Positions 1 through 7,584 of a DNA stretch of 18,078 nt are shown piece after piece. The stretch is from Verrucomicrobiia bacterium (GTDB lineage: Bacteria > Verrucomicrobiota > Verrucomicrobiia > Limisphaerales > UBA11358), in the NCBI GenBank assembly GCA_030044395.1, contig JASHVW010000148.1, positions 1 to 18,078 of the forward strand. Direction: 5' to 3'. Below the pieces are notes generated by a model. It was not told the origin of the DNA. It did not search any database and saw only the letters and a list, made by a program, of their open reading frames with translations. How positions within the stretch are numbered: the stretch's first letter is position 1; each line of letters starts with the position of its first letter. The position numbers and the translations under genes were made by a program.

Positions 1-544
1 TTGAACACTCGTAACAACTCGGATTCGTTCATTCCTATGATGTAAACGTCACCGATTGCGAAAGGTAACAAACTGCGGAAAGAATTGCGTGAGAAAAGCG
101 ACACTTAAAGCTTCACCCGAGCACTTAAAGAGCGGTGAAGGGGCGCCGCCGGAGCATTGAGCAAGCGTGGAAAATAGTGTTCGGTCCCGATATAAAAGCT
201 GTTTATACGCTTGTGACTGAGCGAGTTATGGTCGGAGGGGTAAGGGTTCCTTGCTCGGTTCCAGCCGCCCAGCAACCGCCTTCCAAATCCAGTCCCATTA
301 TCCGCCCAAAGTGGAAAGGGCGGCAATGGCGCGAATTGTGCCAATTCAAGTCGGGGACAAGAAATCTGTCATTGAAATCGTTCGACGGATTGGGGGTCCT
401 CCAAGCGCTGCACGAACGCCGCCCATGGAACTGGACTGGCTGCGTTCCGGGTATGTGAATATCGCGTAAGCCACATGAAAGAGCCTGAAAGAGGTGGAAA
501 GCCAATATGTAGGCCAGCTTCCATCTTGCCCCGCGGTTCAGTAT
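1..544. other. Non-coding left flank, no supportable gene
   Basis: Open frames here reach only about 100 residues on either strand; none has a recognisable motif or a convincing start. Visible structure: a 9-base direct repeat CACTTAAAG at 102-110 and 122-130 (period 20). An inverted repeat CTTCACC (111-117) / GGTGAAG (134-140) encloses the second copy. GAATTG/CAATTC arms lie at 333-347. A weak interrupted stem at 495-523 (TGGAA/TTCCA with GCC/GGC inside) sits just downstream of the histidine kinase stop and could help end its transcript, but lacks a T-run. The first 45 bases are open in frame 1 and end in TAA at 43-45, which could be the tail of a gene starting outside the window; that is too short to judge. 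Confidence 0.5.
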
Positions 545-1954
545 TTATGGCTGGGTCGTCTGTCCTGTTTTTGGCGGCAATGTAATGGTAAAGACGGACC
601 CGGCGCCGAGGCGGCTTACGACCTCGACCTTGCCTTGATGCGCTTCAACGACGGCCTTGACGAGGCTCAACCCCAGACCCAATCCGCGCTCGGACCGGCT
701 TTTGTCACCGCGATAGAGCCGCGTCCAGATTTTTCCCTGCTCTTCGACTGGAATCCCGACGCCGGTGTCACGGAACCGCACAACGGCCTGTGACGGTTCA
801 GCCTCGATTGAAATGGTGACCGCGCCGTTCGCCGGTGTGTATTTGATCGCGTTGTCCAACAGGTTGGCAAACACCTGGCGCATCCGGTTGCGGTCGAGCG
901 ACGCTTCGCAAGCTGGAGGCAGTTCCGTCCGGACGGTCACCTTGCGTTCGTCGGCGACGTATTCATAAAGTTCAACGACGTCGCGAACCATTCCGCAAAG
1001 GTCAACCGGCTCGCGGTGTAATCTCATCATGCCGGCTCCGGCTTCGGTGATATCGAGGAGCGTGTTGAGCATGTTGAGGACGCGCTCGGCTTCCTCGACG
1101 CAGTCGGCCAGCGCCTCGTGGGCGGCGCCCGGGGCGGCCTGGGGCTGGAGCGCCAGCTCGGCGCTGCCGCGCAACCGGGTCAGCGGCGTCCGCAGATCGT
1201 GGGCCACGTTGTCAAGAGACTCCCGCATTGCCCGGATGAGGGCCTCGTTTTTGTCGAGCAGGCCGTTAAACAGGCGGACCAATTCGTCCAGTTCATCGTT
1301 CGACTTTCGGGCCGGCACGCGCGCGTCGAGTTGGCCGGTTTGAATGATGGAACGGGCGGTTGCGACCACTTGACGGATGGGGCGCATGGCGCGATTGGCA
1401 AAAAAGACGCCGGCGAGGAAGCCCAGGACAATCGTGACGCCGCCGTAAAGGGCGAAATCCCGGCGCAACGGTTCCAGGAGCGCCGCCCGGCTATCCGTGC
1501 TGCGCCCCACCTGCAAGAGCGAATTGTCCGGCAAGATCATCGAAGCGATCAGAAAATCCCTCCCGGCATCCTTGGGGATTCGGATGAACACGCGTTGCCG
1601 ATAACCGGCCAAGCCGCCAGGAATGTCCTTGAAGGCGATCCAATCCTCCGGAACATTGACGAGGGTGGCCTCGTTCCAGGCATTGACGAGGCGGACGTAA
1701 AAGGTCTTTGAATCTCCGGTTTCCTGCTGGAGGGCGTCGCGCAACGCGGGCAGGCCGCCGCTCTCATAAACGGCGGCATACTCCTGCAAGCGCGCCTCGA
1801 GGACCTCGTGATCTTTGCGACCCACGGCGACTGCCAACAGATAGTAGGCGATCATCAGCAGGGCCACGCTGCTGGCCGCGAAGACAAACGCATACCAGAG
1901 GGCGAGCCGGACGCCGATGTTCCGCCGCGCGGTTTTAAGCAGAGCGAAGGACAT
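545..1954 (-). CDS. Membrane sensor histidine kinase (HAMP-HisKA-HATPase_c)
   Basis: A 469-residue two-component sensor kinase that autophosphorylates on histidine and passes phosphate to the adjacent regulator. A first membrane helix lies at about residues 15-45 and an extracytoplasmic sensor region at about 46-168. A second helix (about 169-187) leads into HAMP (about 188-240). The H-box is DNVAHDLRTPLTRLRG with His252. The N-box has Asn364 and Asn368 (NLLDNAIKYT), G1 is DTGVGIP at 396-402, and G2 is GLGLGL at 424-429. All catalytic elements are present, so it should be active. The start codon ATG lies inside the end of the response regulator gene (20-base overlap), implying translational coupling. 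The layout resembles CusS/QseC-type kinases of the OmpR-partner class. The signal sensed is unknown; the htrA gene upstream on the same strand suggests envelope stress, which is inference. Confidence 0.95.
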   Translation of the reverse strand: MSFALLKTARRNIGVRLALWYAFVFAASSVALLMIAYYLLAVAVGRKDHEVLEARLQEYAAVYESGGLPALRDALQQETGDSKTFYVRLVNAWNEATLVNVPEDWIAFKDIPGGLAGYRQRVFIRIPKDAGRDFLIASMILPDNSLLQVGRSTDSRAALLEPLRRDFALYGGVTIVLGFLAGVFFANRAMRPIRQVVATARSIIQTGQLDARVPARKSNDELDELVRLFNGLLDKNEALIRAMRESLDNVAHDLRTPLTRLRGSAELALQPQAAPGAAHEALADCVEEAERVLNMLNTLLDITEAGAGMMRLHREPVDLCGMVRDVVELYEYVADERKVTVRTELPPACEASLDRNRMRQVFANLLDNAIKYTPANGAVTISIEAEPSQAVVRFRDTGVGIPVEEQGKIWTRLYRGDKSRSERGLGLGLSLVKAVVEAHQGKVEVVSRLGAGSVFTITLPPKTGQTTQP

Positions 1955-2633
1955 AGCCCACTCCCCGGAGAGTCTGGATCATTTGTTTATCGGGATCGGC
2001 CTTGTTGCGCAAGCGATGCACGAGCACGTCCACGACGTTGGTTTGCGGATCAAAACTGAAATCAAAAATGTGTTCGAGAATCATGGTTTTGGTCACGACG
2101 CGGTTGGGATGCCGCATCAAATATTCCAGCAAGGCAAATTCGCGCGGCTGCAATTCAACGGCCTTGTCATCCCGGCGCACTTCGCGCGTGAGCAAATCCA
2201 GCGTCAGATTGCCAACGGTCAGGCGGGTTGGCTCGGCGGTTTGGGTTGCCCGGCGGATGAGCGCCTGCACGCGCGCCAGCAGTTCGGAAAAGGCGAACGG
2301 TTTGGTGAGGTAATCATCGCCGCCTGCCTGCAAACCCTTCACCCGGTCATCCACCGAGGCCCTGGCGCTAAGAATCAGGACCGGCGTGCGGATTCCGCCC
2401 GCCCGGAGTTGCTCGATCACTTTCAATCCATCGAGTTTAGGCAACATCAGGTCCATGACCGTCGCGTCGTATGCGACGGTCCGGGCCAGAGCAAACGCCT
2501 GTTCACCGTCGGGGCTGTGATCCACGGCGTAGCCGTTCTGCTTCAGGCCCTTGACGACAAACGAGGCGATTTTCTCATCATCCTCGACGACCAGTATGCG
2601 CACGTTTTCTTCCATAATGATGCGCTGAACCAT
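1935..2633 (-). CDS. OmpR/PhoB-family response regulator
   Basis: A 232-residue DNA-binding response regulator, partner of the overlapping histidine kinase. The receiver domain spans about residues 10-125: acidic pocket Glu17/Asp18/Asp19, phospho-acceptor Asp61 (VMDLMLPKLDG), Ser89 and Lys111 (DDYLTKPF). The C-terminal winged-helix domain spans about 133-232 and ends in the characteristic TLRGVGYVL hairpin strand. Two starts are possible: ATG at 2633 (MVQRII...) and ATG at 2615 (MEENVRILVVEDD). The second begins right at the receiver fold and fits family length better (226 residues), but neither has a strong ribosome site. The gene follows the DegP/HtrA gene after 69 bases that contain a strong hairpin, so the three genes may share a transcript with partial termination between them. 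Targets are unknown; autoregulation and control of the protease gene are likely by analogy with CpxR-type systems. Confidence 0.96.
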   Translation of the reverse strand: MVQRIIMEENVRILVVEDDEKIASFVVKGLKQNGYAVDHSPDGEQAFALARTVAYDATVMDLMLPKLDGLKVIEQLRAGGIRTPVLILSARASVDDRVKGLQAGGDDYLTKPFAFSELLARVQALIRRATQTAEPTRLTVGNLTLDLLTREVRRDDKAVELQPREFALLEYLMRHPNRVVTKTMILEHIFDFSFDPQTNVVDVLVHRLRNKADPDKQMIQTLRGVGYVLRSA

Positions 2634-2650
2634 AGGTTACAATGCGGAAA

Positions 2651-2680
2651 CTCCCGCACCGGCCGGTTCCGGTGCGGGAG
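2651..2680 (-). terminator. Strong hairpin between htrA and the response regulator
   Basis: A perfect 12-bp GC-rich stem (CTCCCGCACCGG at 2651-2662, CCGGTGCGGGAG at 2669-2680) with a 6-base loop lies 22 bases downstream of the protease stop codon. On the minus strand it is followed by only three Ts (TTTCCGCATT), so it is a weak intrinsic terminator at best. It could act as an attenuator, an mRNA-stabilising 3' structure for the protease message, or a processing site between the protease and the regulator/kinase pair. Confidence 0.6.
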
Positions 2681-2702
2681 AACGATGAAATGAGCCGGCC
2701 AA

Positions 2703-4223
2703 TCAACCGACCTGGTCGCTTTCGTTCACCACCACGTAATGACTGCCGCCATTGTCCCAAATCCGGAGCAGCGTGACTTTGCTTTTGGGATTCTCGGTCA
2801 ATTGGACAGCCTCGTTGGCATCGGTCACCGGGTGGCGGTTGATGGACTCAATAACCTCACCCGGCTGAAGGCCTGCTTGCGCCGAAGCGGAGGTTGGGTC
2901 CACCTGTGTTATCAGCGCGCCTTCGACGTTCTTGGGAATATTGAATTGTTGACGGGCCTGTTGATCCAGGTTGCCGACGGTCACGCCGTTGAGTGTGCCG
3001 TTGTCGTTGCTGTTTTGCGAACCGGCTTCGGCCAGTTGTTCCGTACCCGGCAGCGGTTTGATGGTGACTTCCAAGGTCTTTGCGTCGCCGTCGCGCATGA
3101 CTTCGACCGGCACTTTAGACCCGGGCCTGGTTGCCGCCACGTCGAATTGCAGTTGGTTGCTGTCCGTGATCCGGTCGCCATTGAATTTTACGATCACGTC
3201 GCCGTCCTTGATTCCGGCCTGATGCGCCGGGCCCTCGGGCTCGACCTGGCTGACGAGAGCGCCCTGGTTGTTTTTGAGGTCAAACTCGGGCGCCAATGCC
3301 GGCGTGACATCTTGAATCATCACACCCAGATAACCGCGGGTCACGTGTCCGTATTTGATCAGGCTTTCCATGACGTTCCGCGCCAAATCCGACGGGATGG
3401 CAAAGCCGACTCCCTGGCTGCCGCCCGAACGGGTCATGATGGCGGTATTGATGCCGATCAACCGGCCGTCAATATCCACGAGCGCGCCGCCGGAATTGCC
3501 CGGATTGATGGCCGCGTCGGTCTGGATGAAATCCTCGTAGTGTTCAATGCCCATGCCGTCGCGATTTTTGGCGCTGACGATGCCTTCGGTGACCGTTTCG
3601 CCGACCCCAAAGGGATTGCCGATGGCCAGCACGACGTCACCCACCTGCACGTTATGGCTGTCGGCCATCGCGACCACCGGGAGGTCGCGCGCGTCAATTT
3701 TCACGACCGCGATGTCGGTTTTCGGATCGCGGCCGACGACCTTGCCGGTGAATTCGCGTCCGTCAGGAAGAGTCACCATTACGTTCTTGGCGCCGTCCAC
3801 GACATGGTTGTTGGTGAGGATATAGCCGTCGCTAGTGACGATGACGCCGGAGCCAAGGCCGTGTTCAACTTCCGGGCCAAGGGATTGCGGCGGGAGAGCC
3901 TGGCCAAATTGGTCGCCAAAAAATTGCCGCCAGAACGGATCGTTAAAACCCGGGAAATTTTGCACCTCGGGACCCTTGATGGTCGTGGTCGTTTCAATCT
4001 TGACCACGGCCGGGGCGACCTGTTGCACAATCGGCGCGTAACTGCCGCGCGGCAGGCCATCCCGTGCCACAGATGACTCCTGCAACGGGACATTCAAGTC
4101 TGCCCGACTGACGTTGGTTTGTGATGATTCGGCCAGGGCGAAGGCGGCGCCGGCGGTTGCCATGGCGCCGGCCAGTCCGAAGACGGCCCAACGGGTCCGA
4201 AAAGATTTAAAGATGATTTTCAT
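2703..4223 (-). CDS. degP: Periplasmic serine protease, DegP/HtrA (Do) family
   Basis: A 506-residue HtrA-type protease/chaperone that degrades or refolds damaged envelope proteins. The N-terminus is a signal peptide: KSFRTRW, then a hydrophobic stretch to about residue 31, with likely cleavage after AFALA. The trypsin-like domain carries the full triad: His140 (TNNHVVDG), Asp170 (TDIAVVKI) and Ser244 (NPGNSGGAL). A loop of about 30 residues rich in Phe and Gly (about 90-118) precedes it, like the LA loop. Two PDZ domains follow, at about 293-390 and 410-500. Length matches DegP/DegQ relatives (about 450-510). The ATG start is preceded by an A-rich tract with no clear Shine-Dalgarno. It heads a minus-strand group with the response regulator and kinase, suggesting a self-regulated envelope-stress response. 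A 14-bp palindrome lies 76 bases upstream of the start. Confidence 0.97.
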   Translation of the reverse strand: MKIIFKSFRTRWAVFGLAGAMATAGAAFALAESSQTNVSRADLNVPLQESSVARDGLPRGSYAPIVQQVAPAVVKIETTTTIKGPEVQNFPGFNDPFWRQFFGDQFGQALPPQSLGPEVEHGLGSGVIVTSDGYILTNNHVVDGAKNVMVTLPDGREFTGKVVGRDPKTDIAVVKIDARDLPVVAMADSHNVQVGDVVLAIGNPFGVGETVTEGIVSAKNRDGMGIEHYEDFIQTDAAINPGNSGGALVDIDGRLIGINTAIMTRSGGSQGVGFAIPSDLARNVMESLIKYGHVTRGYLGVMIQDVTPALAPEFDLKNNQGALVSQVEPEGPAHQAGIKDGDVIVKFNGDRITDSNQLQFDVAATRPGSKVPVEVMRDGDAKTLEVTIKPLPGTEQLAEAGSQNSNDNGTLNGVTVGNLDQQARQQFNIPKNVEGALITQVDPTSASAQAGLQPGEVIESINRHPVTDANEAVQLTENPKSKVTLLRIWDNGGSHYVVVNESDQVG

Positions 4224-4876
4224 ATTTTTTTCTTTGTTTGAATTTGTGTTTTTGAAGGTTTAGAGAGGTTCCAAGATGACGGCGAACTGTCTTGCGAATT
4301 ACAAATTTGTAAGGCGTTTCGCGTGTTGAACACATTTCGGCCATGACCAAAGCTGTCACGGGATCGACTGCCGAAACATGGACCATGCCATGCCGCAGTC
4401 GCCGCGGCTCCCAGAATCGAAAGACGGCCGCTCCTTAACCCATCGGCCAAGGATGCAATTTATGCGTTTTCACAACGAAGCGAATTACGCTACGATATGC
4501 AAACGTAATATGAGACCTTTCCCAATTAAACCGCGACGCTTTGGAGCAGCTGATTCCTTCGTTGAACAGCGGCTCGCGCCGGAGAATTGGTAAAGACAAA
4601 ACTGCTCAAACTGCTTCCTCAGCGTCAGCATTCAAACGGTGAATAATTCATGCTTGATGCGTCCGCGCATTTAGGCAGTGTCGTCACTATGAGCGATTCA
4701 CCACAGAAAATTCCCACGCAAGAAACTGCCAGGAGTTGTTGGATCCGTTGCCAACACTGACATTTGGCACAACGACCCGTTCACACGAACCAGTCACCCC
4801 CCTCCGGACCGGTAAGAATCTTTTTGGCGCAGGTCGCGGCACGCCGCGGGCGCGCTAAAGGCTTGAAAGTTCAAAG
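4224..4876. other. Divergent intergenic region, no supportable gene
   Basis: This gap of about 650 bases separates the minus-strand protease from the plus-strand NAD(P)HX enzyme. The longest open frame (4378-4593, 71 codons) has no family resemblance and irregular composition, so no gene is called. The part nearest the protease (4224-4260) is very T-rich on the plus strand, giving an A-rich untranslated leader for the protease. Inverted repeats seen: a 14-bp palindrome at 4299-4312; ATTACG/CGTAAT at 4484-4509; a bulged 9-bp stem at 4746-4774; CGCGGC/GCCGCG at 4835-4848; TTGAA/TTCAA at 4863-4874. The length and structure would suit regulatory sites or an unannotated small RNA, but nothing here proves one. 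Confidence 0.5.
4299..4312. promoter_or_regulatory. Perfect 14-bp palindrome upstream of htrA, possible operator
   Basis: TTACAAATTTGTAA is a perfect dyad 76 to 89 bases upstream of the protease start codon, in otherwise unstructured sequence. This is a typical place for an activator or repressor dimer. It contains TTACAA/TTGTAA half-sites rather than the direct repeats usual for OmpR-type regulators, so the adjacent response regulator is only one candidate binder. Confidence 0.4.
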
Positions 4877-6310
4877 GTGAAGGCTGAGACTTTGCGGATG
4901 TCTGTTCCTGTCATTACTGTCTCCCAGATGCGTGAATGGGAAAGCGCGACGTGGGCGGCCGGCCAGACCGAGGCCGAGGTGATCCGGCGGGTCGGCAAGC
5001 GACTGGCACGGCGCGTGCGAAAGCTGAGCGGGGCGAACACGGCGATTTTAATCCTGGCCGGCAAGGGCAACAATGGCGGCGACGCGCGCGCGATGCAGGA
5101 ATTTCTGGACGAACGAAAGATTGAAATTCTGGACGTGACGTCGCCGGCCGCCGACCTGCCGAAACTTCAAGAACTTCTGGAAAAACGTTTCGCGCTGATT
5201 GTGGACGGCCTTTTTGGAATCGGCTTGAACCGTCCGCTGGACGAAGACTGGCAAAAATTCATCGCGGCCGTCAATGGGTCAAAGATTCCCATTCTGGGGG
5301 TTGATGTTCCGTCGGGCCTGAACTGCGAGACGGGCGAGCCGATGGGAGCGGCGATCAAAGCGACCCATACGCTGACTGTCGGCGCGCCGAAGGCCGGGAT
5401 GCTGGCGCCAACGGCGTGGCCGTTTGTGGGGCGTTTGGAAGTATTGGAGACAGTTGGCTTGGTCCCCTGCCCGCTCAAATCGGATTTGAACTGGACGTTA
5501 CGGGACGATTTTCAGGATTTTCCGCCGCGCCGCACGGTCGCCGCGCACAAGGGCACCTTCGGACATTTGGGCATTGTCGCCGGGAGCCTGGGATTCCACG
5601 GCGCGTCGGTTCTGGCCTCGCGCGGAGCGCAACGGGCGCAGCCGGGGTTGATTACGCTTTTTACGCAGGAGGCGGTGTATCATCCGGTTGCGGCGCAGTT
5701 GCAAGCGGTGATGGTCAGCCTATGGAAGCCAGACACGAAGTTATTTGACAAGGCGAGCGCGATTTTATTTGGCCCCGGCCTTGCGGCGCCGGAATTGGCT
5801 GAGGAAATGAAAGGTGTTTTGCGCCGGCTGTGGCGTGATTTTCCGCATCCGATGGTTGTGGATGCGAGCGCGTTGGATTGGCTGGCGGCAAGTGCGCTGC
5901 CCAAAAATCTGGTTCGCGTCGTCACCCCACATCCCGGGGAAGCGGCGCGGATGATCAATTCGACGGCACAAAAGATTCAAATGAACCGGACGCAGGCGGT
6001 GCGGGAAATTTCGCAGCGGTACGGCAACTGCTGGGTGGTATTGAAAGGGCACCAAACACTGGTTGGCAGAAGCGAAGGGGAAATTTTTGTCAATTCGTCT
6101 GGCAACGCTCATCTGGCACAGGGCGGGAGCGGAGATGTATTGAGCGGGTTCATCGCCGGGTATTTGGCGCAATCGGGGTTGGAAGCGGATGCGGGGCTGG
6201 CGATACGCTACGCGGTTTGGCGGCATGGAGACGCCGCCGATGGCTTGCAAGCGTCAGGGGGAAGCTGGGTGGTGGAGGACCTGATCAAAGAACTGGGGAA
6301 CGCGCCGTAA
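4877..6310 (+). CDS. nnr: Bifunctional NAD(P)HX epimerase / ADP- or ATP-dependent NAD(P)HX dehydratase
   Basis: A metabolite-repair enzyme that restores hydrated NADH and NADPH: the N-terminal half epimerises R- and S-NAD(P)HX and the C-terminal half dehydrates the S form using ADP/ATP. The YjeF_N-like domain covers about residues 8-205, with GKGNNGGDA at 62-70, a VDGLFGIGL stretch containing Asp110, and GVDVPSGLN at 141-149. The YjeF_C/ribokinase-like domain covers about 215-477, with AHKGTFGHLGIVAGS at 223-237, TPHPGE at 350-355 and the nucleotide-binding signature QGGSGDVLSG at 415-424. The open frame begins at a GTG (4877); an in-frame ATG at 4898 (MSVPVITVSQM) is an equally good or better start and would give 470 residues. 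Neither has a clear ribosome site. It is a single-gene unit, about 240 bases ahead of the E1 alpha gene. Cytoplasmic. Confidence 0.95.
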   Translation: MKAETLRMSVPVITVSQMREWESATWAAGQTEAEVIRRVGKRLARRVRKLSGANTAILILAGKGNNGGDARAMQEFLDERKIEILDVTSPAADLPKLQELLEKRFALIVDGLFGIGLNRPLDEDWQKFIAAVNGSKIPILGVDVPSGLNCETGEPMGAAIKATHTLTVGAPKAGMLAPTAWPFVGRLEVLETVGLVPCPLKSDLNWTLRDDFQDFPPRRTVAAHKGTFGHLGIVAGSLGFHGASVLASRGAQRAQPGLITLFTQEAVYHPVAAQLQAVMVSLWKPDTKLFDKASAILFGPGLAAPELAEEMKGVLRRLWRDFPHPMVVDASALDWLAASALPKNLVRVVTPHPGEAARMINSTAQKIQMNRTQAVREISQRYGNCWVVLKGHQTLVGRSEGEIFVNSSGNAHLAQGGSGDVLSGFIAGYLAQSGLEADAGLAIRYAVWRHGDAADGLQASGGSWVVEDLIKELGNAP

Positions 6311-6509
6311 GGAGCCGTCAAGAAATAATCTTTCCAACCTGACTTGTTGTTTTGTCCGCTGGCGGCGTTGCCCGCCCGCCATCCAGACTGATCGGGACGG
6401 ATACGCTCGTCGCTCGCGCCCTGCCAGCCGCCAAGATTTCAGCGTCAGATTTGTAAATCTCATTTCTTGTCCGCTCCCAACCGCCTCCAAATCAATTCGG
6501 TGTCAAACT

Positions 6510-6538
6510 TTGGATTGCTGGCGGGGCGATTTTTTATT
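6510..6538 (+). promoter_or_regulatory. Possible promoter of the E1/E2/ribH operon
   Basis: TTGGAT (6510-6515) and TTTATT (6533-6538) are separated by 17 bases. The -10 match is only 4 of 6. The start codon of E1 alpha follows 11 bases later with no Shine-Dalgarno, so a transcript from here would have a leader of only a few bases. The rest of the 6311-6549 gap shows a small TGGCGG/CCGCCA hairpin at 6360-6381 without a T-run and nothing else recognisable. Confidence 0.35.
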
Positions 6539-6549
6539 AAACTTATCCC

Positions 6550-7584
6550 ATGCTGCAAACGGTGCTTGATGCCAGCCCGCGGACGGACGCCGCCGCTGCG
6601 CAGGACGTTCATGTCGCCGCTTATCGTTTCATGCTGCTCGCCCGGCTGCTGGATGACAAATTTGCGGCGCTGTATCGCGCGGGAAAGATCCACGGCGGCG
6701 TGTTTCTGGGACGGGGGCAGGAAGCCCTGAGCGTATCGGTGGGAATTTCCCTCAAAAAAGGGGATGTTTTCGCGCCGTTGATCCGCGATGCCGCGGGCCG
6801 GCTAGCCTTCGGCGAGACTGTTTTGGATGCGGTGCGCACGTATCTGGGCTCGTCGCTCGGCCCGATGCGCGGCCGGGACGGCAACGTGCATCGCGGCAAA
6901 CCGCAAGAGGGATATCTGCCGATGGTCAGCCATTTGGGGGCGATGATTTCGGTGGTGAACGGGGTGCTTTTTGCGCGCCGATACAAGAAGATTTCCGGAA
7001 CGGTCGGGGCCGCCTGTGTTGGGGAGGGCGCGACTTCGACGGGGGCATTTCATGAAGCGCTTAATCAGGCGGGGGTGGAGAAGTTGCCGTTGATATTGAT
7101 TGTGGCCAACAATCAATATGCCTATTCGACACCCACCCATTTTCAGTTTGCCTGCGACAGTCTGGCTGACAAAGCGGCGGGATACGGGGTGGAAGTTCAA
7201 ACGGTTGACGGGACGGATTTGGGGGCCTGCCTGAAAGTGGTTGGCGAGGCGGTTGCGCGCGCGCGGCGCGGCGGCGGTCCGCAGCTGGTTGTGGCGGAAT
7301 TGCTGCGGCTTTGCGGGCATGGCGAGCATGATCCCAACGATTACATTGACCCGAAATTATGGGAATCGCCGCTGGGCCGGGATTGTTTAAAAGTAGCGGA
7401 GGAGTATCTGCTGCGGCAAAAATGGATGGCACCGTCGCGAGTCGCCATATTGCGGAACGAGATCATCCGTGAAATTGAGGAGGCGGTGGCGCAGGTGCAG
7501 CGGGAGCCGGCGCCTGATCCATTTGTGGAACAATGGCACAGCATCGCCACCGGACATTTGAACGAGGGAAACGAGGAGAGATGA
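6550..7584 (+). CDS. E1 alpha subunit of a 2-oxo acid (pyruvate-type) dehydrogenase complex
   Basis: A 344-residue thiamine diphosphate-dependent E1 alpha chain (pdhA/acoA/bkd-like). It pairs with the next gene product to decarboxylate a 2-oxo acid and pass the acyl group to lipoyl-E2. The cofactor motif runs from GEGATSTG (158-165) to NN (187-188) with 26 residues between the two ends, matching the family GDG-x(24-30)-NN spacing but with Glu in place of the usual Mg-binding Asp. Other family regions: GRGQEAL near 54-60, GRDGNVH (108-114), the SHLGA segment (127-131), and RLCGHGEHD (253-261), matching the His-containing loop usually written R..GHS..D. Pyruvate is the likeliest substrate, but branched-chain 2-oxo acids or acetoin cannot be excluded from sequence alone. 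No ribosome site precedes the ATG. The stop codon overlaps the start of E1 beta (ATGA), so the two subunits are translationally coupled. Confidence 0.93.
   Translation: MLQTVLDASPRTDAAAAQDVHVAAYRFMLLARLLDDKFAALYRAGKIHGGVFLGRGQEALSVSVGISLKKGDVFAPLIRDAAGRLAFGETVLDAVRTYLGSSLGPMRGRDGNVHRGKPQEGYLPMVSHLGAMISVVNGVLFARRYKKISGTVGAACVGEGATSTGAFHEALNQAGVEKLPLILIVANNQYAYSTPTHFQFACDSLADKAAGYGVEVQTVDGTDLGACLKVVGEAVARARRGGGPQLVVAELLRLCGHGEHDPNDYIDPKLWESPLGRDCLKVAEEYLLRQKWMAPSRVAILRNEIIREIEEAVAQVQREPAPDPFVEQWHSIATGHLNEGNEER

Noticed and set aside
135..505. Overlapping frames of 70-107 codons on both strands in the left flank
   Set aside because: No consistent codon bias, no motif, and several frames open at once, as expected for non-coding GC-rich DNA.
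1917..2693. 258-codon plus-strand frame over the response regulator
   Set aside because: Antisense to a clear receiver/winged-helix gene, no recognisable domain, and it runs through the intergenic hairpin.
2739..4076. 445-codon plus-strand open frame opposite the htrA gene
   Set aside because: It lies wholly antisense to a protease with a complete catalytic triad. Its translation shows no family motif and is rich in His/Asp/Val strings expected from reading the complement of high-GC coding sequence.
4378..4593. 71-codon plus-strand frame in the divergent gap
   Set aside because: No ribosome site, no hydrophobic or domain pattern, and irregular composition; not enough to call a gene.
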